Below, in pieces: positions 1 through 8,198 of a stretch of 23,740 nt of DNA (position 1 is the stretch's first letter; every line of letters starts with the position of its first letter). The position numbers and the translations under genes are program-made. The stretch is from assembly GCA_964653075.1 (NCBI GenBank), contig CAZZAX010000095.1, forward strand, positions 1 to 23,740. The letters are read 5' to 3'. This DNA comes from NIOZ-UU13 sp964653075. Lineage in GTDB: Bacteria > Planctomycetota > Phycisphaerae > Sedimentisphaerales > Anaerobacaceae. The notes beneath the pieces were generated by a model. The model was given only the letters and a program-made list of their open reading frames with translations. It was not told the origin of the DNA and made no database searches.

Positions 1-293
1 AACATAATCGTAAAAGTATGGCTCTTACTGCCTGCCCAGGAATCCGCCGGCCCCGGCTGTATATAAGACCAGTCCTTCTTTGCATCGGATTGTCCGGCCA
101 CGAACAGTACATCATGAGGGAACGTACCCGAATACAAATTGCTCCTGTCCGGCCCTAATGCGAACTCGGCGGTATTATTGTCTTCGTTACCAATCTGCCA
201 GAGAATTTTATCGTTCTCAGCACCCAGCCCGTTCATACACAAACTAAACAAAAGCACCAACGCCGTGATTTTTATTAGCCTGAAACATTTCAT
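1..293 (-). CDS. Secreted polysaccharide-lyase-like protein, N-terminal fragment
   Basis: The reverse complement gives an open frame of 97 codons from the ATG at 293 to the window edge, so the gene is partial and its C-terminus is missing. It opens with a classical signal peptide: basic start (MKCFRLIK), hydrophobic core, and probable cleavage after GLGA near residue 25. The mature start reads WQIGNEDNNTAEF, then VLFVAGQSDAKKDW, IQPGPADSWAG and HTFTIMF. From memory this resembles the N-terminal beta-sandwich of large secreted polysaccharide-lyase / rhamnogalacturonan-lyase-like proteins of Planctomycetes and Lentisphaerae; the catalytic part is not visible, so the activity is inference. A GGGGTG stretch just upstream can serve as ribosome binding site. 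It lies 241 bases downstream of another secreted protein on the same strand, and the two may form a glycan-degradation cluster. Confidence 0.75.
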   Translation of the reverse strand, partial: MKCFRLIKITALVLLFSLCMNGLGAENDKILWQIGNEDNNTAEFALGPDRSNLYSGTFPHDVLFVAGQSDAKKDWSYIQPGPADSWAGSKSHTFTIM

Positions 294-534
294 CTTACAC
301 ACCCCTGTTTAATATCTGTATTCTTTGCAGGTTAATATGCGTTTTTTTTGATATCAGTATATTTCTATCTGTTATCCTGGTTTCGGCTTGCTATTTTATC
401 GAGGTCGCTCATTCTTTTCCAGCTTATTATGCGATCAATGTTAAACCACTATCAGACTTTGTTGGTGGTAATACCCTCTTTCCATTTTCAATATCATGTC
501 ACTATATATTTATAGAAATAATCTTTAAACTTTT

Positions 535-1929
535 TTATCTTTTTCTCCAGGAAATTGATTTTATCTCGATATAATCACCCTTGTTACCTGTAGTAACCGG
601 GTCAAGGCGAAGGCCTGTAATAACCCCCTTATAATGCTGACACGAGCTTAAATCGATTTCGTAATAATAATATTGCCCGTCAGGACGAAGATTAAAAGAT
701 ACGCTTTTGTCATTTGTAAAGCTATTTTCCTCACTTGTTTTCCAGTATAGTCGTGCATTGGTATCGTGTGTACGGCATGCCGCATGAATAAAGATTTTCG
801 GCACATCGCTTGCAAGCCAGAATCCAACTTGCCCAATCAACTGTGGGTCGTTTCTTTCGAGCTTGATGTGCAGTTTCCCATCTATGGGCCATCCTGTATC
901 GGCGGCGTTGCGATATACCCAGTGTTGCCTGTCTTTCTCAAAGCGATAATCCGGCAAATATTTTCCCACAGAATGTTCATAAACATACTGTCTAATCTCA
1001 TCCAGAATACCTACGATAAGTCTGTATTCATATTCATGCTGAATATTATGATCGAGTATTTCATCTTGAATAGGTGAAATGTATCCTGTTGGTCCGTCCT
1101 TACTTCCACCTTTACCTGGAACTCCGAAAAAACCTCCTTTGAATGAAAACGTGTCAGGCTTAAAGACACCGAGCCCCCAATTATTATAATCGACAAGAGC
1201 GGCCCAGTTCTCCGTTGCCAGCCAATTCTCCCATGGATCGCCGTCAACATCCTCCAGGCTTGTCCATGTTTTTCTAAAGCGGGAGAGTTGATCGCCGGTA
1301 AAGGGCTTGTCTCCCGTATAACTCATTAGACGATACCACGGCCCGTTGGTGTAAACTGCGGGAAGTTCCTGGCCGCGTCCCGGGTATTGCGTTTTATCCG
1401 TGCGTTTATTGTTGATACGGCTTCGCACCAGCACAGTATTTTCATTTAATCGAATCCATGTTTCGAAGGTACATTCCCCCGGCTCATTATCTAACGGCCA
1501 TTGCATGGGAATACATTTTACATAAAGCATTTTCCCGTCGTTGCGGTGCTCCACTACATCAGAGCGGTTCCCTGCACAATCACCGGACTGAATCGGATTC
1601 CAGCCCAGACCGGCCCATGTTGTTGAAGGTTGTTTGCCGTTCGGTGTAAAAGGATTGGGTCCTGAGTAAAAAGACATTTGAATCTGTCGTCCCCAGTCAT
1701 GGTTATTGATAATATTGTTTTTTTCTTTTGCATCGGCCAGATATGTTATTGAACCGCCGAGGTCAAGGTTTATGCCCAAACGAATATTACCATTATCGAG
1801 ATAGTTCATCGTCTCACGAACAGGCATATTGGAACTCCGGCCGGCATAACTCGTCTCTATAATGATTTCGCATATAATGACAGCAAAAATCAGAAAATAT
1901 ATCGGAACGCGAAATTCTTTCATAATCAT
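535..1929 (-). CDS. Secreted protein of unknown function, probable glycan-active, with C-terminal carbohydrate-binding-like domain
   Basis: I chose the ATG at 1929 (464 residues) because AGGA lies about five bases upstream and a signal peptide follows at once (MIMKEFRVPIYFLIF, cleavage near TSYA-G, residue 29). The frame stays open to 2064, but that extension has no signal-like character. Residues about 36-330 are rich in aromatic and Gly residues with motifs GGSITYL, DWGRQIQMSFYSGPNPF, WNPIQSGD and QELPAVYTNGPWYRL, which suggest a large beta-sandwich sugar-binding or mutarotase-like fold. Residues about 340-464 (WVYRNAADTGWPIDGKL, FWLASDVPKIFIHA, GLRLDPV, IEIKSISW) look like a C-terminal beta-sandwich resembling carbohydrate-binding modules. 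I have seen the N-terminal motif set in conserved hypothetical secreted proteins but know no assigned activity. It is divergent from the coiled-coil gene and upstream of the lyase-like fragment on the same strand. Confidence 0.85.
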   Translation of the reverse strand: MIMKEFRVPIYFLIFAVIICEIIIETSYAGRSSNMPVRETMNYLDNGNIRLGINLDLGGSITYLADAKEKNNIINNHDWGRQIQMSFYSGPNPFTPNGKQPSTTWAGLGWNPIQSGDCAGNRSDVVEHRNDGKMLYVKCIPMQWPLDNEPGECTFETWIRLNENTVLVRSRINNKRTDKTQYPGRGQELPAVYTNGPWYRLMSYTGDKPFTGDQLSRFRKTWTSLEDVDGDPWENWLATENWAALVDYNNWGLGVFKPDTFSFKGGFFGVPGKGGSKDGPTGYISPIQDEILDHNIQHEYEYRLIVGILDEIRQYVYEHSVGKYLPDYRFEKDRQHWVYRNAADTGWPIDGKLHIKLERNDPQLIGQVGFWLASDVPKIFIHAACRTHDTNARLYWKTSEENSFTNDKSVSFNLRPDGQYYYYEIDLSSCQHYKGVITGLRLDPVTTGNKGDYIEIKSISWRKR

Positions 1930-2296
1930 TATTTTCCTGGAATAAATATAGCTTCTTTTTCTCATGGCATACTTTTTAGGAACATTATAGACTTTGAAAA
2001 GTATAAAACAAGCGGCAGCTCGAGCTTGCTCAATCAGAGCTGTTATTGTCTGCCCACTGCCCAAAATACCTCTCTGGAGTCTCTTTCTTTAGCCCTTTGC
2101 AGGAGATTGCCAATATTTGTACAAGCACTATTGAGTTTTTATCCATTTTAACAATACAGAAACGAAATTTTGTAAAGCCATTAATTATAAAGGTTTGTGG
2201 ACTTTCACCTCTTCTTCACTTTGCCAAATCTTAACCGGTGATAAAATAAATGTAGTCATACAACTGAGTTTTTTTTAATTTTGAGAGATTTGACCG

Positions 2297-2326
2297 GTAT
2301 TGCACAAGTTTTTCGCTTGGCAATAC
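2297..2326. promoter_or_regulatory. Interrupted palindrome in the divergent promoter region
   Basis: GTATTGC at 2297-2303 is the exact reverse complement of GCAATAC at 2320-2326. The inner AAG (2306-2308) can pair with CTT (2316-2318) after a small asymmetric bulge, leaving a seven-base loop. No T run follows on either strand, so it is not a terminator. It overlaps the only promoter-like hexamers I can propose, so it could be an operator or a leader-RNA hairpin. The pairing is seen; the function is inference. Confidence 0.35.
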
Positions 2327-2512
2327 AACGATTGTGTACTAAAATCCACTGCTTTCGTGTAAATGTTCGGCTTTGAAAAAGCGAGCTTCAAACGCGAACG
2401 TAACTCACCGGAACGGGGTTATTAATTGGTGCATAAAATCCCTGGTCTGAAAAATATAATCGGTGGTTTTGATAGTGTCACTATGATTGATAACAGTGTA
2501 GATGAGCAGAAA

Positions 2513-2523
2513 GAGGAAGGAGG
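2513..2523 (+). promoter_or_regulatory. Strong Shine-Dalgarno deciding the coiled-coil gene start
   Basis: GAGGAAGGAGG ends seven bases before the ATG at 2531. The upstream candidates in the same frame (TTG at 2426, ATG at 2483) have nothing comparable, so translation most likely starts at 2531. Confidence 0.8.
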
Positions 2524-2530
2524 CTCGAAA

Positions 2531-5509
2531 ATGACTGAAAAAATGGTCGGCACCAAACAAGAAGAGAAGTTCGTACCAACATGTCACATATGCGGAGAAA
2601 AACACTGGCCTCACCATATGTTAATTCCTTGCTTTAATAAGAATAAGGCAAAGGCAAAAGCAAAAGCTGAGAAGAGAGAAAAATTAGAGAAGAAACGAAA
2701 GGAAAAAGCCCAGGCAAAAGCCAAAGCCAAAGCTCAGGCCCAGGTAAATGCCGAGTTTGAAGCCCAGGCAAGAGCCCAAATAAAAGCCTTGGAGGAAGCA
2801 TTAGAAGATGTCAATGAAAAGTTAAGAGTACAAACCGAAGGCATGGAGAAAGCAGAGGCACAGGCCAGATCGGAAAAGGAAGCGAAATCAAAAGCACAGG
2901 AGCAGGCAAAAGAATACATGGAGGCTGCATCAAAGGCAGAGGAAAAAGCAGCCAGTGAAGCCAGAGCCGGAAGTAAGGCTCAGCAGCATGTCGATTCGCT
3001 CAGCAAAGTGCTAAAAGAAGCTGAGCAGAAACTTGCGGGACACAATCAGGAAATAGCAAAAGTCGAAGAGCAGAGAAAAGCAGAATCTAAAACAAGGGCT
3101 GAGGCGGAGGGGCAGTTAAAAGCTGAAATCCGTGCAAGACAAATAGCCCAGGAAAAAGCAGATGCTGAAGCACAGGAAAGGGCAAAAGCCCAGGCCAAAG
3201 CGGAAACTCTGGAAAAGGCAAAAAACCAGGCCGAAGCTCTTGCTAACGAAGAATCTCAAAAGAGGGCTAAGGCCCAGCAGCAGCTTCAAGCAGAGTTGAA
3301 AGAAAAGGAAAGAATCTGCGACCGGTTGCAGGCTCAAATTGAAGCTGAAGAAAATGCAAGGGCTCAGGCTGAAGAATTAACACGGACTGAAAAACAGGCC
3401 CGAGCTGAAGCAGAAGAAAAAGCGGATTCTTATGCCGAAAAAATAAATGAGACAGAAAAAATACTTCAAGCCCGGAATCAGGAAATACTCGAAACGCGGG
3501 AAAAGTTAGAAGCACATATACAGGCAAAACAACTAGCAGAAGATCTCGCGAAAGAGGAATCTCAAAAAAGAGCGGATATCGAAGCCGAGCTTAAATCTAT
3601 AGCGAGCACCAGAGCAAACAGAATAGCCAAAGCCCAGGAAAAGGCAGCGGCCAAAGCGAGGGCGAAAGCTGAAAAAGATGGTTATCTCGAAACTGCCGCT
3701 AAAGCCGAGGAGCAGAGAAAGGCAGAAGCACAAGCAAGGGCCGAGGCTGAAGAAAAGCTGGAAAACGAAGTCCAGGCAAGGCACAGAATTCAGGAAAAGC
3801 TCGCAGACGAGACACAGGAAAGGGCCAGAGCACAAACCAGAGCTGATGCACTCGAAAAAGCAAAGGATGAAGCACAGGCTCAGGCAAGAGCCGAAGCCGA
3901 GGCAAGAGCCCAGGCTCAGCAGCAGGCAAAAGCCGAGCTGGAAGAAAAGGCAAGAATTTGTGGTGAGCTGCAGGTCAGGATTGAAACAGAAATCAAGGCA
4001 AGGATTGAGGCACAAGATAAAGTCGAAGAAGAAAAACAAGTCCGTGCTGAAGCCGAGGCCAAAGCCGGAACTTATGCCGAAAAAATAAATGAGGTAGAAA
4101 AAATAATTGAAGCCCGGAATCAGGACATACTCCAGGCCCGGGAAAAGTTAGAAGCCGAAATTCAGGCCAGACTAAGGGCTCAGGAAAAAGCGGATGTCGA
4201 AGCGCAGGAAAGGGCTAAAGCCCAGGCCACCGCCCAGGCTCATGAAAAGGCTAAAGCCCAGGCAGAGGCACAGGCAAAAGCGGTTTTGCAAGCCAAAGAT
4301 AATGCTGTCCAGGAAGCTAAAGCCGAACTTCAAGAAAAGGCAAGGCTCTGTGGCAGCCTGCAAGCAAAAGCTGAGGCCGAGGAACAGGCAAGGCACGAAG
4401 CGGAAACTACGGCGATTGTGGAAAGGCAAGCCCGGTCTGATGCCGAGGAAAAGGCCAGAACTTATGCCGAAGAAAGAGCAGAAACCCGGAGGAAGCTTCA
4501 GGCGGAAATCAAAGAAAGAGTTGAGAAGGAAAGAAAACTTGAATTAGAGGCTCAGGCAAGGGCCGAACTCGAGCAAAGGTTGGAAGCCGAGACTCAGGAA
4601 AGACGAAAAGCCGAAGAAAGGGTTGCCGCTGAAACACAGGAGCGAGTAAAAGCTAATACAACAGCCCAGGTCATGGAGAAAGCCAAAGAAGAAGCCGACC
4701 GAAGAGCCGCTTCAGAAGCACAGGCAAGAGACGAAGCCGAACAGAAAGCCAGAATTGAACTGGAAGAAAAGGCAAAGATTTGCGGCCAGTTACAGGCAAT
4801 GGCTGATGCTCAGGAAAAGGCAAGGTTTGAGTCCGATGCCAGAGCCAGATCGGAAAGTCAGGCCAGAGCTGAGGCTGAAGAAAAAGCGAGATCCTATGCC
4901 CAGACAATAGAGCAGATGGAAAGGAATCTGGAGGCCGAAACTCAGTCAAGAGCTGAAGCGGAAAGAAGATTTGAGCTGGAGGCTAACGCAAGAGCCGAGG
5001 TCGAGGTAAAATTACAAGCCGAGATTGAAGCAAGATGCAGAGCTGAAGCCGAAACCGAGGCCGAAACACAGAAAAGGGCGACTTTGGAAGCTCAGTTGAA
5101 GGAAATCACCACTGAGAGGACTGTGAAAATTGCCAGGGCCGAAGAAAAGGCCGCGGCCAAAGAAAAGGCCAGGGCCGAAAGAAGAGGATATATCAAGGCC
5201 CTGGCAAAGGCCAAAGAGCAAAGAAAAACCGAAGCGGCGGCAAGAGCACAGACCGAGCAGAAGTTAAAAGCTGAAATGAAGCTCAGACGCAAAGCCGAAT
5301 CCCAACAAAAAAGAGCCGGTTTTGGAAACCACCGCGAAAGAGAGCCTGATTTAGCTAATCAAACAACTCCGATAGAAATTCGTTCCATATCGGGTAATAA
5401 TGGAAAGTGTGACGGTTGCGGCAGAAATAATTTTCCACAGGAGCAACTGGTTAAAGTGGATTCGGGCGACCTGCTATGTCCGGATTGCGTGAATGCATTA
5501 AAAGAATAA
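2531..5509 (+). CDS. Giant Ala/Glu/Lys/Gln/Arg coiled-coil protein with Cys/His clusters at both ends
   Basis: The protein has 992 residues and no signal peptide or membrane segment, so it is probably cytoplasmic. Near the N-terminus sits a compact Cys/His cluster: C18, H19, C21, H25, H28, H29 and C34, a likely zinc knuckle. From about residue 38 to 930 the sequence is nearly pure A/E/K/Q/R in heptad-like runs such as AQARAEAEEKA, predicting one very long coiled coil or single alpha-helix; 890 residues of continuous helix would be on the order of 130 nm. The last 40 residues return to complex sequence with C960xxC963 and C983xxC986, a treble-clef or zinc-ribbon-like pair. The rod contains imperfect super-repeats, four of them starting with a (K/R)(I/L)C(G/D) motif. 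I do not recognise a family. A cytoskeletal, scaffold or spacer role is inference. The expected relatives are the poorly characterised long bacterial coiled-coil proteins; TolA-like rods share the composition but are membrane anchored, which this is not. Confidence 0.9.
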   Translation: MTEKMVGTKQEEKFVPTCHICGEKHWPHHMLIPCFNKNKAKAKAKAEKREKLEKKRKEKAQAKAKAKAQAQVNAEFEAQARAQIKALEEALEDVNEKLRVQTEGMEKAEAQARSEKEAKSKAQEQAKEYMEAASKAEEKAASEARAGSKAQQHVDSLSKVLKEAEQKLAGHNQEIAKVEEQRKAESKTRAEAEGQLKAEIRARQIAQEKADAEAQERAKAQAKAETLEKAKNQAEALANEESQKRAKAQQQLQAELKEKERICDRLQAQIEAEENARAQAEELTRTEKQARAEAEEKADSYAEKINETEKILQARNQEILETREKLEAHIQAKQLAEDLAKEESQKRADIEAELKSIASTRANRIAKAQEKAAAKARAKAEKDGYLETAAKAEEQRKAEAQARAEAEEKLENEVQARHRIQEKLADETQERARAQTRADALEKAKDEAQAQARAEAEARAQAQQQAKAELEEKARICGELQVRIETEIKARIEAQDKVEEEKQVRAEAEAKAGTYAEKINEVEKIIEARNQDILQAREKLEAEIQARLRAQEKADVEAQERAKAQATAQAHEKAKAQAEAQAKAVLQAKDNAVQEAKAELQEKARLCGSLQAKAEAEEQARHEAETTAIVERQARSDAEEKARTYAEERAETRRKLQAEIKERVEKERKLELEAQARAELEQRLEAETQERRKAEERVAAETQERVKANTTAQVMEKAKEEADRRAASEAQARDEAEQKARIELEEKAKICGQLQAMADAQEKARFESDARARSESQARAEAEEKARSYAQTIEQMERNLEAETQSRAEAERRFELEANARAEVEVKLQAEIEARCRAEAETEAETQKRATLEAQLKEITTERTVKIARAEEKAAAKEKARAERRGYIKALAKAKEQRKTEAAARAQTEQKLKAEMKLRRKAESQQKRAGFGNHREREPDLANQTTPIEIRSISGNNGKCDGCGRNNFPQEQLVKVDSGDLLCPDCVNALKE
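3302..5308 (+). repeat. Imperfect super-repeats inside the coiled-coil gene
   Basis: At protein level a block recurs four times. Each starts with (K/R)(I/L)C(G/D)xLQ, with its cysteine at residues 263, 477, 607 and 751, and continues with a QAR(A/S)(E/D)AEEKA-like stretch and a (S/T)YA(E/Q) motif. A second block (KAxEKAAAKxRAKAE...GY...AKAxEQRK) occurs in the first super-repeat (about 3620-3730) and again near the end (about 5130-5240). Spacings are 214, 130 and 144 residues, so the copies gained or lost sub-units. This suggests growth of the gene by internal duplication. DNA copies are diverged, not recent. Confidence 0.65.
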
Positions 5510-6216
5510 CGCTGCTTGCTAAACTAATCCTTTGTCACAACCACCGGTTGGCATTGCGAGTGAAGCCGGTTAATCTCATTTAATCGAAAGTATTAAAGAA
5601 CGGAAGAAATTCGGACCTGAGTAACGAGGAATTTTGGCAGCTCGCCTTTTTTGTCTGCGGATTCAACGAACCGAACTTTTTTTATTCCCGATTATCTTAA
5701 GTGCATTTTTTCTGTATACATTCATGAGAACCCTGTCGCTCAAATCCAGCCCGTAAAAAGGCCGGTAGTAGCTGGTTCGTTCCCGCGCGTAAAAAATGTT
5801 CATCTGCATATTCAAGCATTCTGGATATTTGCCTTCTTAACGTTTGTATGGGTCAGCGCCGTTTATGAAAAATTTTTCCAGGACAAGATAAAATGTAGTT
5901 ATTATAAGACCTTGATAGTCATTACAGCAAAAAATCCGTTTATCAGCAATTAAAACCGCAAAAAAGCATAAAAAGGACGTTTTTTTATTGTTCTAATCGT
6001 TGATTTTTTATATAATGAGGTCTCTATAGTGGTGACTTTGTTGGAAGGGATTTCGCAAAACACATTATCAAAATTTGTTCTTTTATATTTTTTGTACTCT
6101 TCTGCTCTGGGGTGATATCAATCTGTTTTTTCAGGGCATACTTTATTTGCTTTGTTCCACACTTTCTTGTGGGTGGTATGGATAGTTCCTAAATTGTTAA
6201 TTTAAGGGGTTTCATT
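5510..6216. other. Intergenic region upstream of the TPS operon
   Basis: About 700 bases with no supportable gene. A 100-codon open frame at 5651-5953 starts at TTG, has no ribosome binding site and shows no family character. No clear terminator follows the coiled-coil gene; the nearest structure is the pair of CCGG-centred sequences around 5540-5572, without a T run. The last 200 bases are A/T-rich and likely contain the TPS promoter. A small hairpin, CCACA at 6157-6161 with TGTGG at 6168-6172, lies about 45 bases before the TpsB start and would be in its leader. Confidence 0.55.
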
Positions 6217-8097
6217 ATGAGTAGTACAAAAACAATAATGTGCTTTGTTCTTGTATTTCTTTTGGGTTCGGTTTTTTGCTTTGCAGTAGATGCCGCGCAG
6301 CGAAAAACCGATTACGATCCAAAGATGGAGCAAATGCGGGAGGATGCGCAAAGAGCTAAGCGCCAGGCTCACGAAAAAGCTAAAGCAAAGCTGGAGGAAG
6401 ATATATCGGAAATTGATTTGCCGGAAGATACAAGCCAGCGAATCAGCATAAAGGAAATTAAAATCAGTGGCAACACACTTCTTACGACCGATGAATTGTT
6501 GGACGACATGCCTCTGATTTACAACGATTCACCCGAGACATTAAAGACGGCCGATAGTGCCAACCTTTACGATTTTAGGGTCCTCCACGACGTCATTTTG
6601 GGGCCCGGCCAGGCTCGGGAGGTTTCAACAAGGACTATCAGGGCTTTTACCCAGTATATCGTTTCTGTATATCGAAAAAATAATTATGCGGGTATATATG
6701 TTTATGTACCTTCTCAGGCAATGATAGATGGCGAAAGATTAAGAGATGACATACTGCCGGTTGAGGTCCTCGAAGCATTGGTTTCTAAAGTCAGAGTAAC
6801 GCAATACGATATCGAACAAAACGTGGTGGAAAAAGGATACCTTTCCAAAGAGGCCGTCATGGAGTGGTCGCCAATAAAAGAAGGACAGGTCGGAAATCAG
6901 AAAAAGCTCGATGATTTCGTCAACCTCTTAAACCTCAATCCCGACAGATACGTCTCGGCCGTTGTAACACAGGGAGACGAACCTGACACACTCACAGTCG
7001 CATACGATATTTATGAAACCGACCCTTGGCACTATTTCATCCAGGTTGACAACTCCGGCACCAGGGACAGGCAGTGGACGCCGAGAGTTGGCGTCATAAA
7101 TACGAACGTGTTGGGTATAGATGACAAGTTTATGGCGATTTATCAGGCGCCGTGGGAATCGGGAATTGAAGATAATTATTCGCTCTACGGCACATATGAT
7201 TTCCCCGTCATGGGCCCGAAACTGCGCCTTAATGTATATGGCGGATACAGCCAGTATGATATTAATCCTGAAGGCGGGGGTATCAACTTTCTTGGTAACG
7301 GTTCGTTCATCGGGGGCATATTACGCTACAACGCATATCAAATGGATGGCTGGTTCTTCGATATAACCGGTTCGATGAGCTACGAACGCAGCAAAATTAC
7401 ACCCTCGTTATTCCCACAGTTTTTGGGAAGCAATATAAGAATGGGTATATGGGGTGTAGGTGTTGATATTCATCGTTCGACCGACCTGACAAATTCATCC
7501 ATCACAGTTAACCGGCACGAAAATTTTGACGGCTCCGACAGCGGCGAATTTAATACCGCAAGAAACGGCGCCGATGACGATTTCGTTATATACAACACAA
7601 CCGCTTCTCACAGCCATTTTCTCGATGCCAATAAAGTACAGCGCATCGGCGGCTCGTTACGATGGATTACTTCGGCCGAAAGACTTATCCCCGCAAAGAT
7701 GACCACCTTTGGCGGAATGTACTCGGTAAGGGGCTACGATGAATATGAAATAGTTGCTGACGGCGGTATCCTCGGATCACTTCAATATGAGTTCGATCTT
7801 ATCAAATACGACCAGGTCATGAACCCCTCCGAAGAGGCCGAATCAATACCGGCTGATAAATATCAGCTCAAGAAACTGGCTCCTTTGGTTTTTCTCGACA
7901 TAGGCCGCACAACAATACAACACCCCGTACCGGGTGAAGAAAGACATCAAACTCTCTTTTCCGCCGGTTTGGGTGCGATTTTTGAAATTGGTGATAATTT
8001 TAGTGGAGGGGTCTATTACGGCTACCCCTTAAAGAAAACTCCTGACACAAGGAGAGGAAAAGGCCGGCTAAATATTGGCCTCTTGTTAAGATGGTAA
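6217..8097 (+). CDS. TpsB-type outer-membrane translocator (ShlB/FhaC/HecB family)
   Basis: This 626-residue protein is the two-partner secretion pore that recognises a TpsA substrate in the periplasm and threads it through the outer membrane. In order: signal peptide 1-27 (cleaved near VDAA); a charged helical segment at about 34-63; POTRA domain 1 from about 75 (ISIKEIKISGNTLL, then YVPSQAMIDGE); POTRA domain 2 from about 193 (VRVTQYD through the LNLNPDRYVSAVV region); and a C-terminal beta-barrel from about 270. The hallmark VRGY of the L6 loop is at 504-507, and the protein ends in an aromatic residue (LLLRW), as expected for BamA-assembled barrels. The start has AAGGGG a few bases upstream. 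It precedes the TpsA gene by 101 bases on the same strand and is surely co-transcribed. The length is at the upper end of the family because of the N-terminal helix and long barrel loops. Confidence 0.95.
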   Translation: MSSTKTIMCFVLVFLLGSVFCFAVDAAQRKTDYDPKMEQMREDAQRAKRQAHEKAKAKLEEDISEIDLPEDTSQRISIKEIKISGNTLLTTDELLDDMPLIYNDSPETLKTADSANLYDFRVLHDVILGPGQAREVSTRTIRAFTQYIVSVYRKNNYAGIYVYVPSQAMIDGERLRDDILPVEVLEALVSKVRVTQYDIEQNVVEKGYLSKEAVMEWSPIKEGQVGNQKKLDDFVNLLNLNPDRYVSAVVTQGDEPDTLTVAYDIYETDPWHYFIQVDNSGTRDRQWTPRVGVINTNVLGIDDKFMAIYQAPWESGIEDNYSLYGTYDFPVMGPKLRLNVYGGYSQYDINPEGGGINFLGNGSFIGGILRYNAYQMDGWFFDITGSMSYERSKITPSLFPQFLGSNIRMGIWGVGVDIHRSTDLTNSSITVNRHENFDGSDSGEFNTARNGADDDFVIYNTTASHSHFLDANKVQRIGGSLRWITSAERLIPAKMTTFGGMYSVRGYDEYEIVADGGILGSLQYEFDLIKYDQVMNPSEEAESIPADKYQLKKLAPLVFLDIGRTTIQHPVPGEERHQTLFSAGLGAIFEIGDNFSGGVYYGYPLKKTPDTRRGKGRLNIGLLLRW

Positions 8098-8198
8098 AAA
8101 TTTGGCCCGGCTCGCGTACTCCGGGTGCAAAAGGAATTAAATATAACGTAAAAAGGAAAATAAAAATTCAATAGGGTGTTTTAGTAAAGGGAGAAGTA

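Larger units (their letters stand above)
1930..2530. other. Divergent intergenic region
   Basis: About 600 bases separate the start of the minus-strand secreted protein from the start of the coiled-coil gene. I see no convincing gene: short open frames at 2046-2234 and in the stretch just before 2531 lack ribosome binding sites and family character. It should hold two divergent promoters. A weak plus-strand candidate is TTGCAC at 2300 with TACAAC at 2324, spacing 18, which overlaps an interrupted palindrome. Confidence applies to the region being non-coding. Confidence 0.6.

Noticed and set aside
2046..2234. 62-codon plus-strand frame in the divergent intergenic region
   Set aside because: No ribosome site, no family character, and it does not start at ATG with any supporting signal.
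2426..2530. N-terminal extension of the rod gene from TTG 2426
   Set aside because: ATG 2531 has an excellent AAGGAGG at ideal spacing; the extension has none and is not compositionally related to the rest.
3533..4039. 168-codon minus-strand frame rich in Leu, Phe and Cys
   Set aside because: It is the antisense shadow of the A/E/K-rich coiled coil; GCx/GAx/AAx codons read backwards give Leu/Phe/Ser/Cys runs. Similar shadows occur along the whole rod gene.
2640..5310. Repetitive DNA considered as a CRISPR or satellite array
   Set aside because: There are no identical direct repeats with regular unique spacers; the pattern is explained by low-complexity coiled-coil codons.
5651..5953. 100-codon open frame on the plus strand between the rod gene and TpsB
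   Set aside because: It starts at TTG with no ribosome site, shows no domain or signal character, and lies in A/T-rich intergenic DNA where such frames arise by chance.
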